Shown here piece by piece: positions 18,250-27,100 of a stretch of 64,000 nt of DNA (position 1 is the first letter of the stretch; every line of letters starts with the position of its first letter). Source of the DNA: Streptomyces sp. NBC_01775. GTDB taxonomy: Bacteria > Actinomycetota > Actinomycetes > Streptomycetales > Streptomycetaceae. Made by a program: the position numbers and the translations under genes. Location: assembly GCF_035917675.1 (NCBI RefSeq), contig NZ_CP109104.1:5580001-5644000 (forward strand). Direction: 5' to 3'. The notes beneath the pieces are model-generated. The model was not told the origin of the DNA, did not search any database, and saw only the letters and a program-made list of their open reading frames with translations.

Positions 18250-18366
18250 CGGCATGCCCGGCGCCGAACGCGGATCCTGATTTTTGGGCACAGTGGGCAT
18301 ACAACACCCCCGCACCGTGTTACGTGTAGGGGGAATCCACCCCTTCATTTCACGGAGGTGTGCTCA

Positions 18367-19683
18367 ATGGCCGGTGCAGCGCAACGGATCGTCGCGCTCG
18401 CGGAAAAGGCGCTGGGGGCCCCGCTCCCGGTCAGGATCCGTACCTGGGACCGCAGCGAAGCGGGGCCGCCCGGCGCCCCGGTGCTGGTCATCCGCAACCG
18501 CAGGGCACTGCGCCGCGTCCTGTGGCGGCCGGGCGAGCTGGGGCTGGCCCGCGCCTGGGTCGCCGGTGACCTGGACATAGAGGGCGACCTCTACGCGGCT
18601 CTCGACCTGCTCGCCGAGCTGATCTGGGAGAAGGGCGACGACAGACAGCCGGCCCGCTCGGCCCTGGCCCTCGCCCGCGACCCGGACGTGCGCGAGGCGG
18701 CCCTGGAACTGGTGAAGCTGGCGGGCCCCGGGCTGCCGCCCGCGCCACCCGCCGAGGAGGCCCGCCGCCGCACCGGACTGCGCCACACCCTGCGCCGGGA
18801 CCGCAAGGCCATCAGTCACCACTACGACGTCGGCAACGACTTCTACGAGCTCGTGCTCGGCCCCAGCATGGTCTACTCCTGCGCCTACTGGCAGCCGGAC
18901 GGGACCCTGGAGGAGGCCCAGCGCGACAAGCTCGACCTCATCTGCCGCAAGCTCGGCCTGCGCGAGGGCGGGCGGCTGCTGGACGTCGGCGGCGGCTGGG
19001 GCTCGCTGGTGCTGCACGCGGCGCGCGAATACGGCGTCCACGCCGTGGCGGTCACCCTCTCCCGCGAGCAGGCCGCCTACGGGCGCAAGCGGGTCGCGGA
19101 GGAGGGGCTGACCGACCGGATCGAGATCCGCGTCCAGGACTACCGCGAGGTCGACGACGGTCCGTACGACGCGATCTCCTCGGTCGGCATGGCCGAGCAC
19201 GTCGGCTCGGCCCGCTACCGCGAGTACGCCGATGACCTGTACGCCCTCCTCAAGCCCGGCGGGCGGCTGCTCAACCACCAGATCGCCCGCCGCCCGCTGA
19301 GCGACGAAGAGGCCTACGAGGTCGACGAGTTCATCGACGCCTATGTCTTCCCCGACGGCGAACTGGCGCCGGTGGGGCGTACCGCCGGGCAGCTGGAGGA
19401 GGCGGGCTTCGAGGTGCGCGACGTGGAGGCCCTGCGCGAGCACTACGCGCTGACGCTGCGGGCCTGGGTCGCCAACCTGGAGTCCGACTTCGCCCGCGCG
19501 GCCCGGCTCACCTCCCCGGGCCGCGCCCGTATCTGGCGCCTGTACATGGCCGCCTCGGCGCTCGCCTTCGAGCGCAACCGCATCGGCGTCAACCAGATCC
19601 TCGCGGTCAAGACACCCGAAGGCGGCGCCTCGGGGCTGCCGCTGCGGTCCCGCGAGTGGACGGCGGACCGGAAGCGGAAGTGA
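18367..19683 (+). CDS. Cyclopropane-fatty-acyl-phospholipid synthase family methyltransferase
   Basis: 438-residue SAM-dependent enzyme of the Cfa/mycolate cyclopropane synthase family, which adds a methylene or methyl group to unsaturated acyl chains of membrane lipids. ATG 18367 follows ACGGAGGTG at 8 nt. The N-terminal 150 residues are the Cfa lipid-binding part (VRIRTWDRSEAGPP, GLARAWVAGDLDIEGDLYAALDLL). Then comes ISHHYDVGNDFYELVLGPSMVYSCAYW, the canonical Cfa signature, followed by the SAM loop LLDVGGGWGSLVLHAA, QDYREVDDGPYDAISSVGMAEHVG and the C-terminal RIWRLYMAASALAFERNRIGVNQILAVK. It lies between ndh and a convergent ABC export pair; the spacing from ndh includes a terminator, so it has its own promoter. 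Confidence 0.93.
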   Translation: MAGAAQRIVALAEKALGAPLPVRIRTWDRSEAGPPGAPVLVIRNRRALRRVLWRPGELGLARAWVAGDLDIEGDLYAALDLLAELIWEKGDDRQPARSALALARDPDVREAALELVKLAGPGLPPAPPAEEARRRTGLRHTLRRDRKAISHHYDVGNDFYELVLGPSMVYSCAYWQPDGTLEEAQRDKLDLICRKLGLREGGRLLDVGGGWGSLVLHAAREYGVHAVAVTLSREQAAYGRKRVAEEGLTDRIEIRVQDYREVDDGPYDAISSVGMAEHVGSARYREYADDLYALLKPGGRLLNHQIARRPLSDEEAYEVDEFIDAYVFPDGELAPVGRTAGQLEEAGFEVRDVEALREHYALTLRAWVANLESDFARAARLTSPGRARIWRLYMAASALAFERNRIGVNQILAVKTPEGGASGLPLRSREWTADRKRK

Positions 19684-19686
19684 CAC

Positions 19687-19725
19687 GAGGGCCCCGCCTC
19701 CCTGTCGCAGGGGGGCGGGGCCCTC
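19687..19725. terminator. Bidirectional terminator between convergent genes
   Basis: GAGGGCCCCGCC (19687-19698) pairs with GGCGGGGCCCTC (19714-19725), 12 bp with a 15-nt loop. It starts 4 bp after the cyclopropane synthase stop and 52 bp before the end of the facing permease gene, so it can serve both. Confidence 0.85.
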
Positions 19726-19776
19726 GACGTGCCGGACGGAGCAGCCCGGACGAGGGCTGCTCCGTCCTGGTGGCGG

Positions 19777-22314
19777 CTACTCCGTCTTGATCGCCGTCAG
19801 CATGTTGAGCTTGGCGGCGCGGCGCGCGGGCCACAGGGCCGCCAGGACGCCGACGAACGCGGCCATGGCGAGGAAGATGCCCAGCCGGTCCCAGGGGAGC
19901 ACCAGCGCGTAGGTGTCCAGGCCCGCGCCCGCGATCAGCTCGCCCGCGGCCCAGCCGAAGAAGACGCCCAGGCCGATGCCGAGGACTCCGCCGAAGAGCG
20001 AGATGACCAGCGACTCCAGCCGCACCATCCGCTTGATGCCCTTGCGGTCCAGGCCGATGGCGCGCAGCATGCCGATCTCCTGGCCGCGTTCGAAGACCGA
20101 CATGGCCAAGGTGTTGATCACCCCGAGCACGGCGACGATGACGGCCATGGCGAGCAGCCCGTAGAGCATGTTCAGCAGGACGTTGATCATCTTCGCGATG
20201 CCCTCGGAGACGTCCTTCTTGTCCTCGACCTTGACCGCGGGGTTGTCGCCGAGCTGCTTCTTGAGGGACTCCTTGACCTCGTCGGTCGCGCCGTCCTTGG
20301 TCTTGGCGAGCACCTGCATGTCCGTGACCTTGGACATGTGAGGGGTCACGGTCTTGTTGTCGACCATGATGCCCTTGATCATCTGGTTGCCCTTGTAGAG
20401 CCCCGCGACCGAGAGCTGCCCCTTCTTGCCGTCCTCGTAGGCGACCTGGAAGGTCGAGCCGATCTTCCAGCCCTTGTTCTCGGCGGTCTTGGTGTCGACG
20501 ACGACCTTGTCGCCGCCGCTGATGCCGGACCAGCCGCCCTTGGTGAAGTCGAGCGAGGTGAGCTTGGCGATGGAGCCGCCGTTGACGCCCGTCAGGTACT
20601 CGGTGTCCCCGCCGATCTTGGCCTGCGCGTTGCGCAGCGGGGAGCTGTCGGTGACCTGGTCCGAGTGGGCCAGCTGCTTTTCCACATCGGGCGACAGGGG
20701 GCTGAAGTTGGCCATCGAGATGGTGTAGTCGGCCTTGAGGGAGTCCGACGCCATCTTGTCGATGGCCTTCTGCACGCCGCCGGCGATCACGGTGAGGCCG
20801 GTGATCAGCGTCAGGCCGATCATCAGCGCCGAGGCGGTGGCCGCCGTACGGCGCGGGTTGCGCACCGCGTTCTGGCGGGCCAGCTTGCCGCTCACGTTGA
20901 ACAGCCGCAGCACCGGCGCGGCAGCCGCGATCATCGGGCGGGCCAGCAGCGGCGTCAGCACGAACACGCCGATCAGCAGCAGCCCGGCGCCCAGCCCCAT
21001 CTGGGCCTTGCCGTCGTCCGCCGTGGTCGCCATCAGCACCAGCGCGGCACCGGCGGCGGAGAAGAGCGCGCCGATCGTGTTGCGCACCACCAGCGAGCGG
21101 GTCGTCGCCGGGGCGTGGACGCTGCCCATCGCGGCGACCGGCGGGATCTTGGCGGCGCGGCGCGCGGGCAGCCAGGCGGCCAGCACGGTGATGACGACGC
21201 CGACGACCAGCGAGACGATGAAGGTGTTCGGCTCGACCACCAGCGGGCCCGAGGGCATGGTGCCCATGTTGCCGACCACGGCGCGCAGTCCGGCGGCGAT
21301 ACCGATGCCCGCCGCCATGCCGGCGATACCGGCGACGAAGCCCACGGCGAGCGCCTCGATCAGCACCGAGCGCGTCACCTGGCGGCGGCTGGCGCCGACG
21401 GCGCGCAGCAGCGCCAGCTCCTTGGTGCGCTGGGCGACGAGCATGGTGAAGGTGTTGGCGATGATGAAGATGCCGACGAACAGCGCGATGCCGGCGAAGG
21501 CCAGCATGCTGGTCTGCATGCCGGACATGCCGCTCTTGATCTGCTCGGACTCGTCGTCGGCGAGCTTCTTGCCGGTGACGGCCTCGGTGTGCGCGGGCAG
21601 GACCTTCTCGGCCTGCTGCTTGAGCGCGGTCTGGGAGACGCCGGAGTCGGCCCGCAGCGAGATCTCGGTGTACTCACCGGGCTTGGCGAACAGCTTCTGG
21701 GCCGTGGTGTTGTCGAAGAGGACGAGGCTGCCGCCGGCGGCGACGTTGCCGTCTTCGGTGGTGTAGATGCCGGTGACCTTCTCGGTGCGCACGGGGCCGT
21801 CGACGGACATGCGGACGGTGTCGCCGACCTTGTACCCGGTGCGCTCTGCGGTCTTGGAATCCAGCGCGATCTGGCCCGGCGCGCGGGGCGCGGCGCCGTC
21901 CTTCATCGGGTAGCGGGGATCGGCGCCCTTGCCGGCGGGGCCGCCGTAGTAGTTGGCGCCCTTGGTGGAGAAGCCGTCACCGACGAGCTTGCCGTCCTTG
22001 TCGGAGAGCGCGGCGAAGCCGGAGACCACGCCGGTGGCCGACTTGGCGCCGGGCAGCGCCGAGGCCTTCTCCAAGGTGCGCTGGCTCAGGGGCGATACGG
22101 AGCCGCGGCCCTGGGGCGCGCCCTTGTCGTCCTGCTTGATGGAGACGTCTACGTGGGAGTAGCCCTTCTCCGAGCTCTTCTGGAAGGCGTTCGAGATGGT
22201 CGAGGTGAAGACCAGGGTGCCGGAGACGAAGGCGACGCCGAGCAGCACGGCGAGCATGGTCATCAGCAGCCGGGCCTTGTGCGCGAAGACGTTGCGCAAG
22301 GCTGTACGGAGCAT
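19777..22314 (-). CDS. MacB/FtsX-like ABC transporter permease
   Basis: 845-residue membrane protein with two FtsX-type permease units. ATG 22314 (AGGA 6 nt upstream) begins MLRTALRNVFAHKARLLMTMLAVLLGVAFVSGTLVF, the standard N-terminal helix. The extracellular MacB-like part 1 follows (residues about 45-250), then three helices beginning MLAFAGIALFVGIFIIANTFTMLVAQRTKELALLRAVGASRRQV, then a central hydrophobic link, the second extracellular part, and a final helix set with FERGQEIGMLRAIGLDRKGIKRMVRLESL and the C-terminus ALWPARRAAKLNMLTAIKTE. The two TKELALLRAVGASRRQ-type coupling helices contact the ATPase. It follows the ATPase gene by 108 bp in the same direction. Likely exports peptides, lipids or drugs; substrate unknown. 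Confidence 0.93.
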   Translation of the reverse strand: MLRTALRNVFAHKARLLMTMLAVLLGVAFVSGTLVFTSTISNAFQKSSEKGYSHVDVSIKQDDKGAPQGRGSVSPLSQRTLEKASALPGAKSATGVVSGFAALSDKDGKLVGDGFSTKGANYYGGPAGKGADPRYPMKDGAAPRAPGQIALDSKTAERTGYKVGDTVRMSVDGPVRTEKVTGIYTTEDGNVAAGGSLVLFDNTTAQKLFAKPGEYTEISLRADSGVSQTALKQQAEKVLPAHTEAVTGKKLADDESEQIKSGMSGMQTSMLAFAGIALFVGIFIIANTFTMLVAQRTKELALLRAVGASRRQVTRSVLIEALAVGFVAGIAGMAAGIGIAAGLRAVVGNMGTMPSGPLVVEPNTFIVSLVVGVVITVLAAWLPARRAAKIPPVAAMGSVHAPATTRSLVVRNTIGALFSAAGAALVLMATTADDGKAQMGLGAGLLLIGVFVLTPLLARPMIAAAAPVLRLFNVSGKLARQNAVRNPRRTAATASALMIGLTLITGLTVIAGGVQKAIDKMASDSLKADYTISMANFSPLSPDVEKQLAHSDQVTDSSPLRNAQAKIGGDTEYLTGVNGGSIAKLTSLDFTKGGWSGISGGDKVVVDTKTAENKGWKIGSTFQVAYEDGKKGQLSVAGLYKGNQMIKGIMVDNKTVTPHMSKVTDMQVLAKTKDGATDEVKESLKKQLGDNPAVKVEDKKDVSEGIAKMINVLLNMLYGLLAMAVIVAVLGVINTLAMSVFERGQEIGMLRAIGLDRKGIKRMVRLESLVISLFGGVLGIGLGVFFGWAAGELIAGAGLDTYALVLPWDRLGIFLAMAAFVGVLAALWPARRAAKLNMLTAIKTE

Positions 22315-22422
22315 GAGGGTTCCTGACGGTCCTGAGAGTCCTGGGCGGGGCTTGGGCGCGGCCGGGCACACCGCGTAGGCACCGCGCGCGGGGCGCGGCG
22401 CACACTGGGCGCGGCAGTCGGC

Positions 22423-23238
22423 TCAGCTCGTACGGGCCTTGGTGTCGAAGGACTTCATCCGCTCCAGCACGCTGTCGGCCGTCGGTCCTGCCAGGTCGTC
22501 GACGATGCGGCCGTCGGCGAGGAAGACGACGCGGTCGGCGTAGGCGGCTGCCACCGGGTCGTGGGTGACCATGACGACGGTCTGGCCCAGCTCGCGTACC
22601 GAGTTGCGCAGGAAGCCGAGGACTTCGGCGCCGGAGCGCGAGTCGAGGTTTCCGGTCGGCTCGTCACCGAAGATGATCTCCGGCTTGGAGGCGAGGGCGC
22701 GGGCCACGGCGACGCGCTGCTGCTGGCCGCCGGAGAGCTGGTTGGGCCGGTGCTTGAGCCGGTCGGCGAGGCCGACCGTCTGGATGACGCGATCCAGCCA
22801 CGCCTTGTCCGGCTTGGTGCCCGCGATGTCCATGGGGAGCGTGATGTTCTCGATCGCGTTCAGGGTGGGCAGCAGGTTGAACGCCTGGAAGATGAAGCCG
22901 ATCCGGTCCCGGCGCAGCTGCGTGAGCTTCTTGTCCTTGAGCGAGGTCAACTCGGTGTCCCCGATGCGGGCGCTGCCGCTGGAGACCGAGTCGAGGCCCG
23001 CCATGCAGTGCATGAGCGTCGACTTGCCGGAGCCGGAAGGGCCCATGATCGCGGTGAACTCGGCCTGCCGGAACTCCACCGATATCCGGTCCAGGGCGAC
23101 GACTTGGGTCTCACCCGTGCCGTAGACCTTGGACAGGTCGGTGGACCGTGCCGCTGCGACACCGGTGGCTCCATGCTGGGTGGGGGCTCCGGGGTACGGG
23201 CCTCCCGCGGGGTGATGGGGGCGGGTGCTGGTCGTCAC
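22423..23238 (-). CDS. ABC transporter ATP-binding protein (MacB/LolD type)
   Basis: 271-residue ATPase that pairs with the adjacent permease. GTG 23238 is chosen over the longer frame because AGGAGC lies 9 nt upstream. Motifs: Walker A GPSGSGKST, Q-loop FIFQAFNLLPTLNAIENI, signature LSGGQQQRVAVARALA, Walker B EIIFGDEPTGNLDS, switch VMVTHDPVAAAY. The FNLLPTLNAIENITLPM and DEPTGNLDSRSGAEVL blocks place it in the MacB/LolD export subfamily. The N-terminal 35 residues are a Pro/His/Thr-rich extension typical of Streptomyces members. Gene order ATPase then permease on the minus strand indicates one operon. Confidence 0.95.
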   Translation of the reverse strand: MTTSTRPHHPAGGPYPGAPTQHGATGVAAARSTDLSKVYGTGETQVVALDRISVEFRQAEFTAIMGPSGSGKSTLMHCMAGLDSVSSGSARIGDTELTSLKDKKLTQLRRDRIGFIFQAFNLLPTLNAIENITLPMDIAGTKPDKAWLDRVIQTVGLADRLKHRPNQLSGGQQQRVAVARALASKPEIIFGDEPTGNLDSRSGAEVLGFLRNSVRELGQTVVMVTHDPVAAAYADRVVFLADGRIVDDLAGPTADSVLERMKSFDTKARTS

Positions 23239-23685
23239 GGCGCGGTGCTCCTGTCGGACGGTGATGAAGATCGGAACTTTCCTTGCACCTCCATCGTTCC
23301 GTCTCGTCACGGGCCGGGGATCAGCCCCCGCTCTGGTTTTCAGGGGAGCCCTGGGAGGTAGTCCAAGACACTTTGGTCCTCCTTGGGTATGAGAGCCGCC
23401 CCTGCGGCCGGATGACGGAGGCTCAGGCCCGTACGGTAGGGACCGGACGTGTGACCGAACGGCGACTTTCCGTCATTCCTCCCGAGCCGGACACTCGGGG
23501 GGCACGGCTCCGAAGTGGTACGCGGCAGTACGCGGGGCGCTGATGCTCCGTCAGTTGCCAATAAAATAAGACAACATCGGTCTGTCGATCCGCTGTTCGG
23601 GGGATGACCCTGGATAGGCTCATCCCTATGCCCTGGGGGAGGGCCGCGTGTGCTGAGCGGTACGCGACGCGGTCCGGGAGCCGGT
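23239..23685. other. Non-coding gap between ABC operon and tRNA-Leu
   Basis: About 450 bp that should contain the start region of the ABC operon (minus) and of the tRNA (plus). No gene is supported. GC drops around 23556-23585 (CAATAAAATAAGACAACA), which suits a promoter upstream of the tRNA; GATAGGCT near 23614 is a possible -10, not assigned with confidence. Confidence 0.4.
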
Positions 23686-23767
23686 GCCCGGATGGTGGAA
23701 TGCAGACACGACGAGCTTAAACCTCGTTGGCCTTCGGGCCGTGCCGGTTCAAGTCCGGCTCCGGGCA
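23686..23767 (+). tRNA. bldA: tRNA-Leu (anticodon UAA), the bldA tRNA
   Basis: Acceptor stem GCCCGGA (23686-23692) pairs with TCCGGGC (23760-23766), discriminator A at 23767, no encoded CCA. The anticodon arm ACGAG-CTTAAAC-CTCGT gives anticodon TAA, which reads UUA; a long variable arm (GGCCTTCGGGCC) marks a class II leucine tRNA; the T arm is CCGG-TTCAAGT-CCGG. In Streptomyces the sole tRNA reading UUA is bldA, which controls development and secondary metabolism because TTA codons are rare. A TTA codon occurs in the RHS toxin gene of this window. Confidence 0.95.
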
Positions 23768-23777
23768 CTACCGCCCT
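23742..23777 (+). repeat. attL-like copy: 3' end of tRNA-Leu
   Basis: The T arm and acceptor end plus the next ten bases (ending CACTACCGCCCT) reappear, slightly altered, at 25434-25468. Duplication of a tRNA 3' end is the classic mark left by tyrosine-integrase elements; see the second copy. Confidence 0.55.
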
Positions 23778-23826
23778 AGTGTCTTCTCACCTGCGGGAAC
23801 GGCTGATTCGCACGCTCGGGCTCGGT

Positions 23827-23862
23827 GAATGGGCGCACCGTGGGCGCACGGTGCGCTTATTC
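23827..23862 (+). terminator. Hairpin downstream of tRNA-Leu
   Basis: GCGCACCGT (23833-23841) pairs with ACGGTGCGC (23848-23856); the dyad extends outwards through GAAT/ATTC with two mismatches. About 65 bp after the tRNA, a likely end of its transcript, or a protein site. The remaining spacer to 24084 has no gene. Confidence 0.55.
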
Positions 23863-24084
23863 ACACGCCATGACGTACACAGCATGACGTGCACAGCGAG
23901 ACGGAAGAACAAGACCGGCGAGGTCACGAGCCGACAGGTGAAGTGGCGATCAGGCGGGTCACGTTCGTCACCGTTCAAGACGGAGCACCTCCGGGCGGCC
24001 CGCCCTCAAGGAGCCTCCGGCAAAGAGCGTTTCTCGCCCGGCGGAACATGGGCGGGCAGCGTGGCGGAGCACTAGGCTCCCGGC

Positions 24085-25053
24085 GTGATCATCGGAACGG
24101 CCCCCCAGGGGCTCATCGACTTCGACACCGTCGTCCTCAACGGGCGCATGCTCGTGGTGGGCACAGACGGCGGCAGGATCTTCACCTGGGACTCGCTGAA
24201 CGACAGGTGGACGACGCACGGGTTCGCCCCCGGGGACGAACAGACGGGGCCCAGGGACATAACGGCGATCGCCGCCGCGGCCGTCGACGGCCGGATCGTG
24301 CTCGGCGGAGGCGAATACCTGCTGGCCTTCGCCCAATGGGAGCTCGACGGCAGGCTTCGTCGCGGCCCACGCGGTCAGGACGGCGGGGTGAGCGCGGTGT
24401 CCACCGTGGAGCACGGTGACCGGACGCTCTTCGTCAGCGGTGGTACTGGTCCCTCGGTGCACCTGTGGGACGCGCGGACGACTGAGCCCTACGCCGCCAT
24501 CTGGCACGAACTGGAGGAATGTGGCCGCGTCGCGGTGGGCACCTGGAGGGACCGGCTGGTCGTGGCTGGTACCAAGGACAACCGGTTCCGGATCTGGGAC
24601 GTCGACGCGGGAGGCTCACTCGCGGAGTTCGACTCTCCCGAGTCGCAGTTCTGTGATCACCCCGATGACGAGGTCGCGGAGCACTTCGCCGATCCGGAGG
24701 AAGGCCTGACCTACTTCGGCCTCGCGACGTATCTGGTGGCGGCCGGGGATCAGGCGTTCGTGATCCGCGACCTCGACGCGGACGGGTGGTACGAGCCGCT
24801 CACCATTCCGGGCGGCACCGTCACATGCCTGGACGCGGGCCATGTGGACGGGCGTCCCGTCGCGGTGACCGGCGGCGACGACGGCACGGTGTGCGTGTGG
24901 GACCTGGAGAATCGGCATCTCCTGAGCGAGCCCTTCACCGACCACCTGGAGGAGGTGAGCGCGGTCCGGCTGGCGAGACTGGAGGGGCGGCCCGTCGCCG
25001 TCAGCGCGAGTGCGGACGCCACGGTTCGGGTCAGAGAGCTCGCGTGGGAGTAG
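24085..25053 (+). CDS. WD40 repeat beta-propeller protein
   Basis: 322 residues from GTG 24085. Repeating blocks ending in a W-D type dipeptide are visible: GRIFTWDSLNDRW, GPSVHLWDARTTEP, NRFRIWDVDAGGSL, GTVCVWDLENRHLL and ATVRVRELAWE, each preceded by a GxxxVxGxxDG-like turn (VAVTGGDDGTV, VAVSASADATV). This is a WD40/quinoprotein-type propeller with about six or seven blades and no catalytic or kinase domain, probably a cytoplasmic scaffold. No signal peptide. It is the only intact gene between the bldA 3' end and its degenerate copy, so it may be cargo of a former integrated element. Exact partner unknown. Confidence 0.85.
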   Translation: MIIGTAPQGLIDFDTVVLNGRMLVVGTDGGRIFTWDSLNDRWTTHGFAPGDEQTGPRDITAIAAAAVDGRIVLGGGEYLLAFAQWELDGRLRRGPRGQDGGVSAVSTVEHGDRTLFVSGGTGPSVHLWDARTTEPYAAIWHELEECGRVAVGTWRDRLVVAGTKDNRFRIWDVDAGGSLAEFDSPESQFCDHPDDEVAEHFADPEEGLTYFGLATYLVAAGDQAFVIRDLDADGWYEPLTIPGGTVTCLDAGHVDGRPVAVTGGDDGTVCVWDLENRHLLSEPFTDHLEEVSAVRLARLEGRPVAVSASADATVRVRELAWE

Positions 25054-25459
25054 CGATGCCCTTGCTGAGGACGTCGGCCACGTGTTCTGCCGTGATCTTG
25101 ACCCCTCGCTCGGCGAGTTGCGTCCGTTCGCCACGGTGACGCCTTTCCGAAAGCGTCTCCGCCGTCTCCCCGCCCCGCCCGGTACACCACCGGACGACCT
25201 CCACGCCGCGGTGCGCCAGGTACGCGGCCTCCGCGCCTTCCCCCGGCCCCAGCTCCAGCGCGGTATTGCACGGGCCGAGGAGGCCGGCGCCGGGCCCGTG
25301 GCCGGGCTGCGGTGTCCAGCCGAAGGTGTCGCACGGCGGGGCGGGCTGCTCCCCGTCTCCCTTGTGCGGCTTGTACTTGTCCCAGCATTCGGGGAGTGAG
25401 GTGGGCGCGTGGGGCGTGGGGCTCCTCGTGTGATGCCGGCTCAGGTCGGCTTCCGGCAC
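25031..25459 (-). pseudogene. SAM methyltransferase N-terminal fragment
   Basis: From about 25400 leftwards the minus strand reads CWDKYKPHKGDGEQPAPPCDTFGWTPQPGHGPGA, then LGPCNTALELGPGEGAEAAYLAHRGVEVV. This is the N-terminal part of a common Streptomyces class I methyltransferase, including motif I ALELGPGEGAEAAYLA (intact members have GSGEG). After VEVV homology stops and an unrelated tail follows to 25031, so about two thirds of the protein is missing. The upstream end runs into the tRNA 3'-end copy at 25434-25468. Its start codon is not identifiable. It probably was cut when the flanking element recombined. Confidence 0.6.
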
Positions 25460-25468
25460 TACCGCCCT
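25434..25468 (+). repeat. attR-like degenerate copy of the tRNA-Leu 3' end
   Basis: TGCCGGCTCAGGTCGGC and the following bases through GGCACTACCGCCCT parallel 23742-23777; the final 14 bases are identical and the first half differs by a few substitutions and one missing base. Same orientation as the tRNA, 1.69 kb away. Confidence 0.55.
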
Positions 25469-25542
25469 CTTCGCTCACGCACGCCGCTCGGCAAAGTCGG
25501 CAAAGAGAGCGAAAGAGAGGAGGCGCCTCGTGTCGACGCGCC

Positions 25543-26742
25543 TCAGCCTCTGGCCGTATTCCTGCGCCTCGTCGCATTGCGACGACCCAGGAACTGCGGG
25601 GGCACCTGGGCCGTCCCAGCAGGATTCGGGGTCGTGCTCGCCCTCGAAGGGGGAGAGTAGGCGGGCTGGTGGACGAGCGCGGCGTTGCCGAGAGGGTTTT
25701 GGGTGTCGCCATTCCCCGCAGCGTTGGCCCCACCCCTGTGCGGAGGGGCGACAGCGTTGGAGATCTGTTGCAAGGGGGAGGGTGTCCCGAGGCCGCGCTC
25801 AGTGGTGACAGGGGGCCCTTGGCCCGCGTGGTTCGCAGCGGCGTGGTTGAGTCCGATGACGTCCGCGGGCGTGTACGGGTCGGGGGACGGCGGGCGGACC
25901 CATGGGGCGTCGGCGCTGGCGGAGCCGGCCTGTTGGCGTTGTGACTGGGCGTTCTGCTCGGCTGCCCTGAACGCGTGTGCGTCCACGGACGTGTGCGGGC
26001 CCGTGGACTGCGAGGCGATCCATGGGGCCGATTGGGTGCGGGTGGGTGGTCGTGGTGTGAAGGTGTAGCTGTTCGCGTATTCGGCTTCCAGGAATGCTTC
26101 TTGGGCCGCTTGCAGGGAGGGGCCGGGGGGAGCCGTTGGGTTGGGCTGGGCCGGTGTTTCCGGTGCTGATCGGTCTGCTGGTGTGTTTCGCGGGAATTCC
26201 GCTTGGTTCGTGTGCCAGGTGGGGTCGACGGTAGCCGCCGAGTTGGTTCGGGTGGGCGGTTGTGGTGGGAATGTTGGGCCGTTCGCGTATTCGGCTTCCA
26301 GGAATGCCTCTTGGCCCGTTTGCAAGGGGGAGGTGACGGGAGCCGCCGCCGGGCGTGGAGGTTGGTTTCCCACGGCTTGTGCGTACGAGGGAAGCATCAC
26401 GTGGGCCCCTGCGGCGTTGACAGGGGAAGTTGGCGGCATGGCCGCAGCTTGCTGGAACGCGTACGCGTCCCCCACGTTGCCCGGCCCCAGGGCGTTGGCC
26501 GTCAGCGACGGGCGGCGCTGTGACTGGGGCTGTGACTGGTCCGGCACGTTGTCGTACGACGTGGGCGGCATGTTCTGTCGCCGGTCGTAGTCATTCTGGT
26601 CGATGAGGGCGCTCTGTTGGTGCGCGTCGTCATCGCGGCTGGGCCGGGTCGGGCCTTCGTAGGGTGACCAGCTTGCCGTGGGGTCGGTCGGAGACCAACT
26701 GGACGAGCGGCGGCGACCGCTCTCGGCTGCGGATGGTGGCAT
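25543..26742 (-). CDS. Disordered Pro/Gln/Ala-rich protein with two long internal repeats
   Basis: 399 residues from ATG 26742, set by the strong site GGGGAGGAA 7 nt upstream. No known domain. Composition is dominated by P, A, Q, S, T and N. Two repeats about 70 residues apart share the core QEAFLEAEYAN, then TFxPxPPTRTxSA (about residues 138-169 and 208-239); weaker cousins are DAYAFQQAA near 93 and DAHAFRAAEQN near 255. The N-terminus has RRRSSSWSPTDPTASWSPYEGP; the C-terminus ends in a basic LGRRNATRRRNTARG. No signal peptide, no membrane helix. The short helical QEAFLEAEYA motif in a disordered chain suggests a binding motif repeated for avidity, or an effector/adaptor. Function unknown. 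A TTA codon occurs only upstream of the chosen start. Confidence 0.65.
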   Translation of the reverse strand: MPPSAAESGRRRSSSWSPTDPTASWSPYEGPTRPSRDDDAHQQSALIDQNDYDRRQNMPPTSYDNVPDQSQPQSQRRPSLTANALGPGNVGDAYAFQQAAAMPPTSPVNAAGAHVMLPSYAQAVGNQPPRPAAAPVTSPLQTGQEAFLEAEYANGPTFPPQPPTRTNSAATVDPTWHTNQAEFPRNTPADRSAPETPAQPNPTAPPGPSLQAAQEAFLEAEYANSYTFTPRPPTRTQSAPWIASQSTGPHTSVDAHAFRAAEQNAQSQRQQAGSASADAPWVRPPSPDPYTPADVIGLNHAAANHAGQGPPVTTERGLGTPSPLQQISNAVAPPHRGGANAAGNGDTQNPLGNAALVHQPAYSPPSRASTTPNPAGTAQVPPQFLGRRNATRRRNTARG

Positions 26743-27100
26743 CGCTGGTTCCTCCCCCGTGTGCTGAGGCATTGGGTGCGCTCCAGAAGGATCACGTAAG
26801 GCCGCTGCGAGTGGTTCAATGGGGGCTTTTCTCTGCCGGTGCACGGAACGTCCTGTTCCGGGACGTCATCCCCGTTCGACGCCGCCCCCGTTCACCGAGC
26901 GGGGCTGCCACCACCGGCTAGGAGCGGTGCTCGGCGCCGAAGCGGACCGGCCGGGCGAGGCCCGACGCCACGTCACAACCGTGATACGCGACGTCCGGGC
27001 CCTCCTCGTGGCGCGATCCAGCGGCGCGCAGCGCTCCCGTGGCTCGGCCCGGTCGCAAATACGTCGCGCCGTTCCGCCGCCACGTGGCACCATCGCCGGC

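Noticed and set aside
19729..22326. Long plus-strand open frame of about 865 codons opposite the permease gene
   Set aside because: It is the mirror of a well-supported MacB/FtsX permease; its product is rich in R, G, H, D, the usual antisense artefact of GC-rich genes.
23340..23768. Minus-strand frame starting MPGAGLEPARPEGQRG
   Set aside because: This well-known false protein arises from the reverse complement of a tRNA-Leu gene.
26141..26590. Plus-strand frame opposite the disordered repeat protein
   Set aside because: No ribosome site; its Gly/Arg/Trp composition is the antisense of the Pro/Gln repeats, while the minus-strand gene has a strong GGGGAGGAA site.
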